Shown here in pieces: positions 1 through 8,008 of a DNA stretch of 64,000 nt. How positions within the stretch are numbered: the first letter of the stretch is position 1; the number at the start of each line of letters is the position of its first letter. The translations under genes were made by a program, and so were the position numbers. The notes beneath the pieces were generated by a model. The model was not told the DNA's origin, did not search any database, and worked only from the letters and a program-made list of their open reading frames with translations. The DNA comes from CAZEHS01 sp964649745 (GTDB lineage Bacteria; Bacillota; Clostridia; Peptostreptococcales; Acidaminobacteraceae): positions 1 to 64,000 of the forward strand of contig CAZYQI010000008.1 in the NCBI GenBank assembly GCA_964649745.1, in the 5' to 3' direction.

Positions 1-33
1 ATTTTCATAACCGGTGGTTTCCCAACGGGACAT
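1..33 (-). CDS. Possible 5' end of a gene downstream of the glycyl radical enzyme (partial)
   Basis: An ATG on the minus strand opens a frame of 11 codons (MSRWETTGYEN) that runs off the window edge, about 50 bp after the glycyl radical enzyme stop. Activating enzymes usually follow their glycyl radical enzyme, so this is where one would be expected. No good ribosome site precedes the ATG and no radical-SAM motif is visible in so few residues, so identity is not established. Confidence 0.2.
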   Translation of the reverse strand, partial: MSRWETTGYEN

Positions 34-83
34 GGGGGTCTGCGGCAAAAGGTTTAAACGCTATCGGTACTTCTCAATCGGTT

Positions 84-2456
84 CTAGAATCTATCGTGGG
101 CGGTCCGGGCGATGATGGCGTCCTGTACTTCTCTGGACAGGTTGACGAACTGTGTGCTGTACCCCGCAACCCGCACCAGCAGGTCCCGATATTCCTCAGG
201 GGTTTCCTGAGCCCTTTTCAGCACCTCGCTGGAGATGCAGTTGAACTGTACATGGAAGGCTCCAAGACTGAAATACCCGTGAATCATGGCTTTGAAACCG
301 GCAATGCCCCGATTGGTGCTGAGGAGGTCCGGTGTAAAGCGGAGGTTCAGCAGGGTTCCGCCGGTATGCAGATCGTGGTTCATCTTGGCAGCGGACCGCA
401 TGGCCGCCAAGGGAGAGGAGGTGTCGCTGCCCACATAGGGCGAAACCCCCTCGGTGAGGGGCAACCCGCTTTTTCGCCCGCAGGGGGTGGCGCCCACCAC
501 CTTGCCGGCCGGTATATAGTTGGATATGCCCATAAAGGCCGTGTTGAATTTGGAACCGAAGATATCGGTATACTTCCGTGTTTCATGGTAATAATGAAGG
601 GCCACATGGCTGGCGATCCTATCCACATACACCTCGTCATTGCCATACTTGGGCACTGCCATGGCCTTCTCCCGCAGGGCATCGTAACCGACCCAGTCCG
701 CTTCCATGGCGGCTGCGAATTCCCCCAGGGTAGCGGCCTTTTCTTCAAATACCAGTTGCCGGATAGCTGCCAGTGAGTTTGCAACGACACCGAGGCCTAT
801 CCCGGTCAGCACCGGGCCTACGTTGTATTTTGCGCCCCCCTTGCTGAGGTCCTTCCCCTTTTCCATACACCCGTCCACACAGGTGGAAAGGAACGGCCTC
901 GGCACCATTTCCCGGTGCAGCTGCTGAGCGATGACCGTGCCGATGGCGGAATGCTTCACCAGATACGCCAGCTGTGCATCGAAGGCGGATTCAAGCTCCT
1001 CGTAGTTCGAGAACTCTTCCAGGGGCTTCACCGGAATGCCCAGCGCTTCTCCCGTGAGCCGGCTCTTTCCGCTGTTCAGGGCATATTCCAAAGCCGAACC
1101 GAAATTCACGTTTACTGCCGAGGTCCACTGGCCGGTCTTTCTGAAATGGGGAACCACACAGCCGCAGTTGCTCCAATCCCGGGCATCCTCTGCTTCATAC
1201 CCCGCCTGGAGGAGCATCCGGGCCCCGGCATCGTCGTTATGGATGGCCGGGAAGCCCGTACCCAGGCGAACCAGCTTGGCGATGGCGGTGGTGAATTCCT
1301 CCGGGCTGTCGGGGTGAACCCGCACACTGAGACCCGGCTGATGGGTGCGCACGCTCTCCGTTGCCTTAAGAGCCATGTACGATACGGCATTGGTGCCGTC
1401 GGAGCCATCCCGCTTCCGCCCTCCCACCGTCAGGTTCTGGAACTGGTTGTAGCCTGCAAAGAAGGCTGCCGTATTGGATGAAATGGTCCATACCCATTCC
1501 GAAAGCTTGATCCAAAGGGCCTCCACCAGCTCCTGGCATTGGCCGTGGGAAGCAATGCCGTTTGTGGTGTCCGATTCGTAGTAAGGGAACATGTACTGGT
1601 CGAACCTTCCCAGGTTCAGAGCCAGAGGATTTTCAGACAAAATCCCTCCCAGCTGAACGAACCATACGAACTGAACCGCCTCATGGAAGGTTTCCGGCGG
1701 GCTGGCCGGCACCTTGCGGCATACTCTGGCAATCTCCATCAGCTCGGCTTTTCGCTTGGCATCCGTTTCCACTTTCGCCAGCTCCACCGCCTGATGGGCA
1801 TAGCGTTCCGCCAGAATTAAAATTCCCTCTGAAACCAGAATCACCGATTGATAGAACTCTATCTGATCCAACATCTCCGCACTAAGGGGCTCCAGTTTGG
1901 TCAGCTTCTCTCTGGCCTCTGCCAGGATGCCGTTGTAGCCCAGTGGGAACAACCGGTCCTGATAATCCGGCGTGATTTCTCCGACAGCCTGCCGCCATTT
2001 GGAATCGTTATCAATGATGCCTGTATCAATGAGTATTCGGGCCGTCTCTTCCGGTATGCGGTTAAGAAAGGCTTCCTCCAGGCTTTTCCCCTTCCAGTAC
2101 GGGAAGATGCTTTGACGCGCCAGAACCTTTTGCTCCTCCGTTATAAAGTAGGGATCCTGGGGCCTGGATTCAAACGTATCCATTTCCTTATCCACCCATT
2201 TCCACGAGAATTCCGGAGTCAGCACACCGCTTCTCCGGTACATGCCCGCGGAACCCACAATCAGCTCCCCTGGAAAAATGGTCACCGGCAGCTGTTGGCA
2301 TGTATCCCGGAAGGCCTTGGCCCGACGGATGGCCACCGGCTCACCTTCTGTTTTCCGATGCGATTCTGTCCAAAGCTCTGCCCGTTTCGTGCATACGGCT
2401 GGCTTTGAATTGACATATTCCTGCCGAAATCCCTCAATTCTCTGGGTTTCACTCAT
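84..2456 (-). CDS. Glycyl radical enzyme, HypD-like size, atypical active-site motif
   Basis: This is a 790-residue member of the pyruvate formate-lyase/glycyl radical superfamily. The C-terminal radical loop reads VRVAGYS with Gly at about residue 765, followed by the usual VQDAIIARTAH tail. The thiyl-radical cysteine lies in NCGCVVP, with Cys at about 433. Many dehydratases and decarboxylases of the family (HypD, CutC, propanediol dehydratase) carry Cys-x-Glu here; this protein has Cys-Val-Val. Length and spacing resemble trans-4-hydroxyproline dehydratase, but loss of the Glu argues for a different substrate or reaction. ATG start follows a GGGAGGGG ribosome site. A radical-SAM activase is expected just outside the window. 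The family call is firm; the substrate is unknown. Confidence 0.9.
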   Translation of the reverse strand: MSETQRIEGFRQEYVNSKPAVCTKRAELWTESHRKTEGEPVAIRRAKAFRDTCQQLPVTIFPGELIVGSAGMYRRSGVLTPEFSWKWVDKEMDTFESRPQDPYFITEEQKVLARQSIFPYWKGKSLEEAFLNRIPEETARILIDTGIIDNDSKWRQAVGEITPDYQDRLFPLGYNGILAEAREKLTKLEPLSAEMLDQIEFYQSVILVSEGILILAERYAHQAVELAKVETDAKRKAELMEIARVCRKVPASPPETFHEAVQFVWFVQLGGILSENPLALNLGRFDQYMFPYYESDTTNGIASHGQCQELVEALWIKLSEWVWTISSNTAAFFAGYNQFQNLTVGGRKRDGSDGTNAVSYMALKATESVRTHQPGLSVRVHPDSPEEFTTAIAKLVRLGTGFPAIHNDDAGARMLLQAGYEAEDARDWSNCGCVVPHFRKTGQWTSAVNVNFGSALEYALNSGKSRLTGEALGIPVKPLEEFSNYEELESAFDAQLAYLVKHSAIGTVIAQQLHREMVPRPFLSTCVDGCMEKGKDLSKGGAKYNVGPVLTGIGLGVVANSLAAIRQLVFEEKAATLGEFAAAMEADWVGYDALREKAMAVPKYGNDEVYVDRIASHVALHYYHETRKYTDIFGSKFNTAFMGISNYIPAGKVVGATPCGRKSGLPLTEGVSPYVGSDTSSPLAAMRSAAKMNHDLHTGGTLLNLRFTPDLLSTNRGIAGFKAMIHGYFSLGAFHVQFNCISSEVLKRAQETPEEYRDLLVRVAGYSTQFVNLSREVQDAIIARTAHDRF

Positions 2457-2518
2457 GTTGTCCCCTCCCGTTCAGCTTAACATTTCCGATATTTTATATT
2501 TTATAAAATTATATATTC

Positions 2519-2547
2519 AGAATAATGCCCCACTTTTATTTTGTCAA
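2519..2547 (-). promoter_or_regulatory. Sigma-A promoter of the glycyl radical enzyme gene
   Basis: On the minus strand TTGACA and TATTCT are separated by 17 bp, about 65 bp before the ATG. This is the strongest housekeeping promoter match in the region. Confidence 0.75.
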
Positions 2548-2571
2548 TCGCATTGCTCTCTACATGCGATT
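2546..2571 (-). promoter_or_regulatory. Inverted-repeat operator overlapping the -35
   Basis: Perfect 8-bp arms AATCGCAT / ATGCGATT, 10 bp apart, directly upstream of and touching the -35 box. Such placement suits an activator or repressor. The regulator is not identified and no regulator gene lies next to it. Confidence 0.5.
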
Positions 2572-2635
2572 TGTTTTCACAAACCCGTATGTGTCGATAC
2601 AATAATTCGATTGTTGCTGTTTTTGCTTAATTGTA

Positions 2636-2664
2636 TTGCTTGGTTCTCTCTTCTGGTGTATCCT
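2636..2664 (+). promoter_or_regulatory. Possible promoter of the B6 kinase gene
   Basis: TTGCTT and TATCCT are 17 bp apart, ending about 37 bp before the proposed start. The match is moderate. Confidence 0.35.
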
Positions 2665-2701
2665 GTCTATGTAAAATATAACCGTAAAGGTGGTGTACGT
2701 A

Positions 2702-3562
2702 TTGCAAATAGAGCCTATACAATCTCCCGTTCCCCGGGTAGCCGCCATCCATGACCTTTCCGGCGTTGGCCGATGCTCCCTTACCGTTGTTATTCCGGTT
2801 CTTTCCGCCATGGGAGCCCAGGTATGCCCTGTGCCCACTGCTGTTCTCAGCAGCCATTCCGGAGGCTATGAAGGGTTCTCCTTTGTAGACCTTACCGCTC
2901 AGATGCACGGATTCATTGACCATTGGAAATCCCTGAACCTTCGTTTCGACTGCATATACAGCGGGTTTTTGGGCTCCGGGGATCAAATCGCCATTGTTGA
3001 GGATTTTATCGATTCCTTCTCCATGGCCGGCAAGGACGGACGCCCCCTGGTGGTGGTGGATCCTGTCATGGGAGATCAGGGAACCCGTTATTCGACCTAT
3101 ACCGATGAGATGCAGCTGAAGATGCGGCGCCTGGTGAAAAAGGCGGATCTGATCACCCCCAATATGACGGAAGCCTGCTTTTTACTGGATGAGCCCTACT
3201 CGCCCGGGGTTCGAAATCTGGAAGAGGGCACTGCCCTTGTCCGGCGATTGGCCGACATGGGCCCCGGAATGGTTGTCGTTACAGGGGTGTTGATGGAGGA
3301 TGGCAGTCGCTGCAACCTTGCCTACGGCCGGGACGACTTCTATCTGGTCAAATACAGTCATATTCCGATGCACTACCCCGGAACAGGAGACCTGTTCACC
3401 AGTGTGCTGATCGGTTCCCTCCTCAAGAAAGCCGATATGCAAAGTGCCGTAGCGACAGCTACCGAACACGTAAGGGCCACCGTAGAAGTGACCCACCGCT
3501 GCAACACCCCGGAAAGAGAAGGGGTGCTACTGGAGAAGACCCTAGGCAATTTGATTAAATGA
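2702..3562 (+). CDS. pdxY: Pyridoxal/pyridoxamine kinase (ribokinase fold)
   Basis: Phosphorylates vitamin B6 vitamers to the 5'-phosphates. About 286 residues. It opens with RVAAIHDLSGVGRCSL, the hallmark of PdxK/PdxY proteins. It also has VVDPVMGDQG, LITPNMTEA and the anion-hole/catalytic segment HYPGTGDLFTSVL with the catalytic Asp. The frame is open from a GTG at 2690, but a ribosome site (AAAGGTGG, 2686-2693) sits 8 bp before a TTG at 2702, so the TTG is preferred. The next gene is an ECF S-component, which points to B6 salvage: uptake followed by trapping through phosphorylation. Whether the enzyme prefers pyridoxamine or pyridoxine cannot be read from sequence. Confidence 0.88.
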   Translation: MQIEPIQSPVPRVAAIHDLSGVGRCSLTVVIPVLSAMGAQVCPVPTAVLSSHSGGYEGFSFVDLTAQMHGFIDHWKSLNLRFDCIYSGFLGSGDQIAIVEDFIDSFSMAGKDGRPLVVVDPVMGDQGTRYSTYTDEMQLKMRRLVKKADLITPNMTEACFLLDEPYSPGVRNLEEGTALVRRLADMGPGMVVVTGVLMEDGSRCNLAYGRDDFYLVKYSHIPMHYPGTGDLFTSVLIGSLLKKADMQSAVATATEHVRATVEVTHRCNTPEREGVLLEKTLGNLIK

Positions 3563-3596
3563 CTTTAGCCACGGATAACACTTATGGAGGCATATT

Positions 3597-4121
3597 ATGA
3601 AAAGCAGATTCACCGTCAGAGATATTGTATTCATCGGCATCCTTTCAGCCCTTTGTACCATTGCAACCACCATCAAAATCCCCTACGGCAACGGCGCCAT
3701 GGTTCATCTGGGCAGCGCGGCCATTTATACCACGGCCATCATATTCGGCAGAACCTACGGCGGCTTTGCGGGAGCTTTCGGGGCGGCGATTTTTGATGTT
3801 TTGATGGGCTTTTCCCCTTATACGGTCTGGTCTTTTTTCATAAAAGGGTTTGCCGGATTCACCGTTGGCAGCATTGCGCACTCCGGCGGCGCTGATGGCA
3901 AGAGCCTTACGCGAAATCTGCTGGCTGTTCTGGCAGGCGCGGCATGGACCCTCCTGGGCTATATCGGCGCCTGGACAGCGGTTATCGGCAATTTCCAGGC
4001 CGCTCTGTTGAACATCCCCAGCTCCCTGATCACCTCCACCGTTGGCATTATCATTGCCATTCCCCTCTCCGCAACCCTGGGAAAGGCGTTGGAAAAAGCC
4101 AACCTGAAAAAAGCGGCATAG
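3597..4121 (+). CDS. ECF transporter S-component, probably for a vitamin B6 vitamer (PdxU-like)
   Basis: A 174-residue integral membrane protein with about six hydrophobic segments. It starts TVRDIVFIGILSALCTIATT, and has short loops such as KIPYGNGAMVHLG and the FIKGFAGF segment, typical of energy-coupling-factor substrate-binding subunits. It would need the shared EcfA/EcfA'/EcfT module, which is not in the window. It lies 34 bp after the B6 kinase with its own TGGAGG site, so co-transcription is likely. The substrate call (pyridoxine, pyridoxal or pyridoxamine) rests only on that neighbour; related S-components carry hydroxymethylpyrimidine or thiazole. Confidence 0.75.
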   Translation: MKSRFTVRDIVFIGILSALCTIATTIKIPYGNGAMVHLGSAAIYTTAIIFGRTYGGFAGAFGAAIFDVLMGFSPYTVWSFFIKGFAGFTVGSIAHSGGADGKSLTRNLLAVLAGAAWTLLGYIGAWTAVIGNFQAALLNIPSSLITSTVGIIIAIPLSATLGKALEKANLKKAA

Positions 4122-4164
4122 AAAACAACTCCCGGTGAAAACCCTTGCTTTTAAACCTGTCTGG

Positions 4165-4193
4165 TTGAATTTTTTCAATGACCGCTCTATACT
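4165..4193 (+). promoter_or_regulatory. Sigma-A promoter for leader peptide and CD3324-type gene
   Basis: TTGAAT and TATACT are 17 bp apart, 32 bp before the leader peptide ATG. Confidence 0.65.
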
Positions 4194-4225
4194 GTTATCA
4201 TAATCAGTGAGGGAGGGTTGAACCC

Positions 4226-4255
4226 ATGCTTGAGACAATCGTTCGTATTGCGTAG
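4226..4255 (+). CDS. Nine-residue leader peptide
   Basis: ATG with a strong GGGAGG ribosome site 9 bp upstream encodes MLETIVRIA and stops at a TAG whose last two bases begin the left arm of a 13-bp hairpin. The close packing of ribosome site, short frame and hairpin suggests a regulatory leader. No run of one codon type shows which signal it might sense. Confidence 0.5.
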   Translation: MLETIVRIA

Positions 4256-4306
4256 CAAAGGCTATTGCAACTGACATATTCCCTATGGAATTAAATAGCC
4301 TTTGCT
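4254..4306 (+). promoter_or_regulatory. Leader hairpin before the CD3324-type gene
   Basis: Perfect 13-bp arms AGCAAAGGCTATT / AATAGCCTTTGCT enclose a 27-base loop. There is no U-run after it, so it is not a simple intrinsic terminator. It lies between the leader peptide and the ribosome site of the downstream gene and could act in attenuation, translation control or RNA processing. Confidence 0.6.
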
Positions 4307-4343
4307 TATCCAAATGACGAATTTTATCATTGAGGAGAGCAAT

Positions 4344-4622
4344 ATGAGCTATATTAAAGCAGAACATATCTTACCTGCCGAGGTTATTGCCCTGGTACAG
4401 ACGTATATCGACGGTGAGTGCATCTACATTCCCAGGAAATCCGGCAACAAAAAAAAGTGGGGAACCAAGACCACCACCCGGGAAGAGCTTGGTTTTCGGG
4501 ATACGCGGATCTATCAGGATTACCTGTCCGGCCACCGTTCGGAAAGCCTGGCAGAAAAATATTTTCTGTCGCAGAAAAGCATTCAGCGGATTTTACGGCA
4601 AGAGAAAATGAAAGACATATAA
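4344..4622 (+). CDS. CD3324-family small HTH protein (Mor-like)
   Basis: A 92-residue protein starting MSYIKAEHILPAEVIALVQ, with a helix-turn-helix-like C-terminus (SESLAEKYFLSQKSIQRILR). The middle IYIPRKSGNKKKWGTKT is basic. It matches my recollection of the clostridial CD3324 family, distantly related to Mor/phage activators; its function is not known. The start at 4344 follows GAGGAG by 6 bp; the frame is open further upstream but only through the hairpin. It stands alone behind its own promoter and leader and ends at a strong terminator. Confidence 0.7.
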   Translation: MSYIKAEHILPAEVIALVQTYIDGECIYIPRKSGNKKKWGTKTTTREELGFRDTRIYQDYLSGHRSESLAEKYFLSQKSIQRILRQEKMKDI

Positions 4623-4627
4623 CGAAA

Positions 4628-4676
4628 GGGCCATGTCATCCCATTTCTAAACGGATGACATGGCCCTATTTGTTTC
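4628..4676. terminator. Bidirectional intrinsic terminator
   Basis: Perfect 14-bp arms GGGCCATGTCATCC / GGATGACATGGCCC with an 11-base loop. It is followed on the plus strand by TATTTGTTT and flanked on the minus side by a short T-rich tract. It separates the converging small regulator and symporter genes. Confidence 0.85.
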
Positions 4677-4683
4677 AATGCTT

Positions 4684-6243
4684 CTAGCCCACTTTCTTTT
4701 CTCTGGCCGCTTCCGCTGTCCAGATCTCGCTCTCTACACCGATCTCTTTGGATATGAACCGGGCTCCGTTGGTACGGTTGTAGTGATCCAGGGTCTTGAA
4801 CACGATGGGAGCACCGATCAACAGGATGGGTACGTTGGCGTAAACCACCATGATGTTGACGAAGTCGGAGATGTACCACAGATTCCCCAGCTCAAGACCC
4901 GCCAGTACGGATAATGCGCCAAAGGGTACGAAGAACAGGGCTCCGGCGGCACGGATGCCGGCGATGAATCGCTTGTCGCGGGTGATCAGGTTCCCTGCCA
5001 GCTCGGCGAACAGGATCAGACCAACCAGGGTGGTGAAGGCAAACATGGCGTAGCACAGGCAGATGATGACGGTAACGATGGCATCCATGGAGGTGCCGGG
5101 CACCAGCTGCTGTACCGACATAAGGTACACGGTGATCTTGGAGGCTTTGATGGTTTCCCAGGCTACCCCTGCGTCCCCTGTCCATACATGGGCCATAACC
5201 ACCATAAAGGCTGTCATGGTGCAGATAATCATGGTGTCCAGGAAAACCCCAATGGCTTGGATGAAGCCCTGCTCACAGGGGTGGTCGTTCTCGGAAACCG
5301 CTGCCGCCATGGTGATGGTGCCTTGGCCGGCCTCGTTGGACATCAGGCCCCGTTTGATTCCCTGGGCAATGGCTACGCCAAAGGCGCCGCCAAAGACAGC
5401 ATCCGGACTGAAGGCTCCGACGAACACGGTTTTGAAGAAGTACGGAATCATGGGAAGATTCAGTGCGATCAGGATCAAAACGATAATGGAATAGATCACT
5501 GCCATGACCGGAACCATGATGTCTGTTACATGGGTGACCCGGCGGAGACCGCCGAATACCAGGGCTGCGCAGGAAACGATGATGAGAACGGCAAGACCCA
5601 TATAGAGGCCGGAGGTCCGTGCATACTCAACCCCGGTAAGGGCACTTACGGAAGCCCCCAGGGCGGTGAACATATGGAAGGTTTGACCTGGTACGCTGAA
5701 CAGGGCATAAATCATAAAGATGATGGCCAGGGCCACACCGACCCACCGCTTATCGCCTAAGATTTTCTGTCCGTAGAAGGGAAGGCCCCCTACGTATTCT
5801 CCGTTGCCCTTCTCTTTATACAGCTGAGCCATGACCGCCTCACAGAAGGCGGTGGCCATGCCGAAGAAGGCGGAAACCCACATCCAGAACACAGCCCCGG
5901 GACCCCCTACGGAGATGGCGCCGGTGACACCCATGATGTTCCCCGGCCCGATCCGCATGGCGGAGCTCAGCAGGAAGGCGGCCAAGGGGCTGACTCCTGT
6001 TTCCGAGGCCTTCTTGGTCATCATGATGCGAATGCCTTCTTTAAAGCGGGTGACCTGTACAAACTTGGTCTTGATGGTGAAGTAAATGCCGGAACCTACC
6101 AGAAGAAGTATGGCGAAGGTGAATTTCCCCAAGACGGGAATGTTGGCGTACCAGTCAAAATTTGTTGGAAAATCCCACAGGAAATCGGCTATCGGTACAA
6201 TGAAATTGAAAAAATTATTGATCCCTTCGAACAGTCCGTTCAT
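4684..6243 (-). CDS. Alanine/glycine:Na+ symporter (AGCS family), copy 1
   Basis: A 519-residue membrane carrier with about 11 hydrophobic segments. It has the AGCS signatures GPGNIMGVTGAISVGGPGAVFWMW and GLMSNEAGQGTITMAAA. These carriers import small neutral amino acids with Na+. The frame extends to 6285, but the ATG at 6243 has an AGGAGG site 5 bp upstream and matches the start of the paralogue at 10008-11567. I count about 16 differences in 519 residues between the two copies. It is last in the sigma-54 operon behind the LysA-like decarboxylase and probably imports a substrate for that pathway. D- versus L-substrate is unresolved. Confidence 0.9.
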   Translation of the reverse strand: MNGLFEGINNFFNFIVPIADFLWDFPTNFDWYANIPVLGKFTFAILLLVGSGIYFTIKTKFVQVTRFKEGIRIMMTKKASETGVSPLAAFLLSSAMRIGPGNIMGVTGAISVGGPGAVFWMWVSAFFGMATAFCEAVMAQLYKEKGNGEYVGGLPFYGQKILGDKRWVGVALAIIFMIYALFSVPGQTFHMFTALGASVSALTGVEYARTSGLYMGLAVLIIVSCAALVFGGLRRVTHVTDIMVPVMAVIYSIIVLILIALNLPMIPYFFKTVFVGAFSPDAVFGGAFGVAIAQGIKRGLMSNEAGQGTITMAAAVSENDHPCEQGFIQAIGVFLDTMIICTMTAFMVVMAHVWTGDAGVAWETIKASKITVYLMSVQQLVPGTSMDAIVTVIICLCYAMFAFTTLVGLILFAELAGNLITRDKRFIAGIRAAGALFFVPFGALSVLAGLELGNLWYISDFVNIMVVYANVPILLIGAPIVFKTLDHYNRTNGARFISKEIGVESEIWTAEAAREKKVG

Positions 6244-6301
6244 GGTGCCCTCCTGAAGTAGTGGATTAATTACGAATAAATGCAAATGGCAACTCCCGGC
6301 C

Positions 6302-7693
6302 TCAGATAACCTCCTTTGTTTTGATTACCGTATCTTCAACCGCGCTAGTTGCGCGGGAATCACTTAGGGGAACATCATTCCGCATTACATCCTCATAGGT
6401 TTCCCCTTTGACAATCACCTGGGGAACGCCACCTCGGATCATGAGTACCGGGGGTTTTCGAAGGCGATTGTAATTGCTGGACATGGAATAATTATAAGCC
6501 CCTGTACTGAGAATCGCCAGAATATCGCCACCATGCACCTCTGGAATGACAGCATCCCGTATGAGAAGATCCCCGGACTCACAGCATCTGCCAGCGATGG
6601 TGACGGTCTGTACCTCCGGTGCATTAAGCCGATTGGCTACAATCCCCTGATACTCCGCTTGGTACAGAGATGGTCTGGGATTGTCGGCCATGCCCCCATC
6701 CACGCTGATATATTTACGTACCCCGAAGACATCCTTTTGGGTTCCGATGGTGTACAGGGTGATGCCATTTTCTCCCACTATCCATCGACCCGGTTCAACC
6801 AAGATCCTGGGACGGGCCAACCGATGCTGAATGCAGTATTCTTCAACTGTGCGTACCATGACCTCCAGGGTATCTATAATGCCCAGGGGCTGGTCGTCGT
6901 CTGTATAACGGATTCCGTATCCTCCCCCGAGATTCAGCTCCTGACATGCCACTCCTTCAGCAATTGTGATCTCATTCACCAGATTCATCATCACGGTGGC
7001 AGCGTCCTCATAGGCCTGCCGGGTAAAAATCTGGGAACCGATATGGCAATGGATCCCGATAAATTCCAGATGAGGTGAAGCAATTACCGCTTTCACGGAC
7101 CCCATGGCAGAACCGCCCTCAATGGGAAACCCGAATTTACAGTCCAGCACACCGGTCTGTAGATATTCGTGGGTATGGGCATCGATTCCAGGTGAAATCC
7201 TTAAAAGCACGGAAGCGGTTTTCCCCATGGTGCCGGCAATCCGGTTCAGGTTTTCGATCTCCCAAAAGCTGTCCACCACAAATCGTCCGACGCCATGATT
7301 TAACGCCATGATCATTTCGTCGGCGGTTTTATTATTGCCATGAAAATAGATCTTTTCCATGGGCATTCCCGCCTGAACAGCTGTAAACAGCTCGCCGCCG
7401 GAAACAACGTCGATTCCCAGACCTTCCTCTTTGATAATCTGGCCCATGGCCAGGGTGCTGAACGCCTTGCTGGCGTACAAGGCCAGGGTGTTGGGAAAGC
7501 GATCCATAAACTGTGTTTTTAAAAGGCGGCAATTCTCACGGATCCCATCCTCATTCATAACATAAAGCGGCGTTCCATATTCCCTCGCCAGGGTCACCAT
7601 ATCACAGCGGTTGAATTCTAAATGCCCTAAATCGTTGACCTTCATGGAAGGATTGTTCGGCAGGCATTGGTTGTGAATCACATTCATCGGCAT
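6302..7693 (-). CDS. lysA: PLP fold-III decarboxylase, diaminopimelate decarboxylase-like (LysA)
   Basis: About 463 residues. The PLP lysine is in LYASKAFS; further family motifs are HCHIGSQ, NLGGGYG, EPGRWIVG, CCESGD (active-site Cys from the partner subunit) and YNYSMSSNYN. These fit meso-diaminopimelate decarboxylase. Related enzymes act on D-lysine/D-ornithine or other diamino acids. The sigma-54 promoter, dedicated enhancer-binding protein and downstream amino-acid carrier are unusual for a biosynthetic lysA and suggest a catabolic or peptidoglycan-salvage role. ATG 7693 is preferred over the in-frame ATG at 7702 because AAAGG is then about 9 bp upstream rather than abutting. Confidence 0.82.
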   Translation of the reverse strand: MPMNVIHNQCLPNNPSMKVNDLGHLEFNRCDMVTLAREYGTPLYVMNEDGIRENCRLLKTQFMDRFPNTLALYASKAFSTLAMGQIIKEEGLGIDVVSGGELFTAVQAGMPMEKIYFHGNNKTADEMIMALNHGVGRFVVDSFWEIENLNRIAGTMGKTASVLLRISPGIDAHTHEYLQTGVLDCKFGFPIEGGSAMGSVKAVIASPHLEFIGIHCHIGSQIFTRQAYEDAATVMMNLVNEITIAEGVACQELNLGGGYGIRYTDDDQPLGIIDTLEVMVRTVEEYCIQHRLARPRILVEPGRWIVGENGITLYTIGTQKDVFGVRKYISVDGGMADNPRPSLYQAEYQGIVANRLNAPEVQTVTIAGRCCESGDLLIRDAVIPEVHGGDILAILSTGAYNYSMSSNYNRLRKPPVLMIRGGVPQVIVKGETYEDVMRNDVPLSDSRATSAVEDTVIKTKEVI

Positions 7694-7727
7694 GGCCTTC
7701 ATCCTTTTCTGTTTGAGAGTTGCTCTT

Positions 7728-7770
7728 GGGGGATACGGTCCCTCTGAAGCAGCCGCGGAGTATATCCCCC
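7728..7770 (-). promoter_or_regulatory. Stem-loop in the lysA leader
   Basis: GGGGGATA and TATCCCCC arms lie between the -24/-12 promoter and the lysA start. There is no U-run. It may be an RNA-level element or a DNA site; nothing more can be said. Confidence 0.35.
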
Positions 7771-7784
7771 GGCACCCTTAACTA

Positions 7785-7801
7785 TTGCAAGAAGCTTGCC
7801 A
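7785..7801 (-). promoter_or_regulatory. Sigma-54 (-24/-12) promoter of lysA-symporter operon
   Basis: Minus strand reads TGGCAAGCTTCTTGCA, matching TGGCAC-N5-TTGCA with GG and GC 12 bp apart. It lies about 90 bp upstream of lysA and directly downstream of a gene for a sigma-54 activator. Confidence 0.87.
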
Positions 7802-7854
7802 TGTTCAAACAGCTTCACAACGCTGCATTTTTCCCACAGGACGGCCCCCTCATA

Positions 7855-7870
7855 TTCCGAATTTGCGGAA
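7855..7870 (-). promoter_or_regulatory. Candidate EBP1 upstream activating site (proximal)
   Basis: Near-palindrome TTCCGAATTTGCGGAA, about 90 bp upstream of the predicted transcription start. It is nearly repeated at 7986-8000. Confidence 0.6.
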
Positions 7871-7985
7871 TAGTCTTCTTTCTCCCATAGGATACATCCT
7901 GATCACCGCTTACACAATTCAGCATTTTAAGTATATACAGCCGCTTCGGCATCTCAAAAAACACCCGTCCGAAAACACGGAAAGA

Positions 7986-8000
7986 TTCCGGATTTGCGGA
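7986..8000 (-). promoter_or_regulatory. Candidate EBP1 upstream activating site (distal)
   Basis: TTCCGGATTTGCGGA shares all but one of its 15 bases with the proximal site and lies 131 bp further upstream, just after the EBP1 stop codon. A weaker related half (TCCG-N6-CGGA) adjoins at 7967-7980. Confidence 0.58.
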
Positions 8001-8008
8001 CGGTATCA

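Noticed and set aside
7694..7784. Lysine riboswitch or T-box upstream of lysA
   Set aside because: No T-box sequence or lysine-box junctions seen; the leader is under 100 bases and has only one stem-loop.
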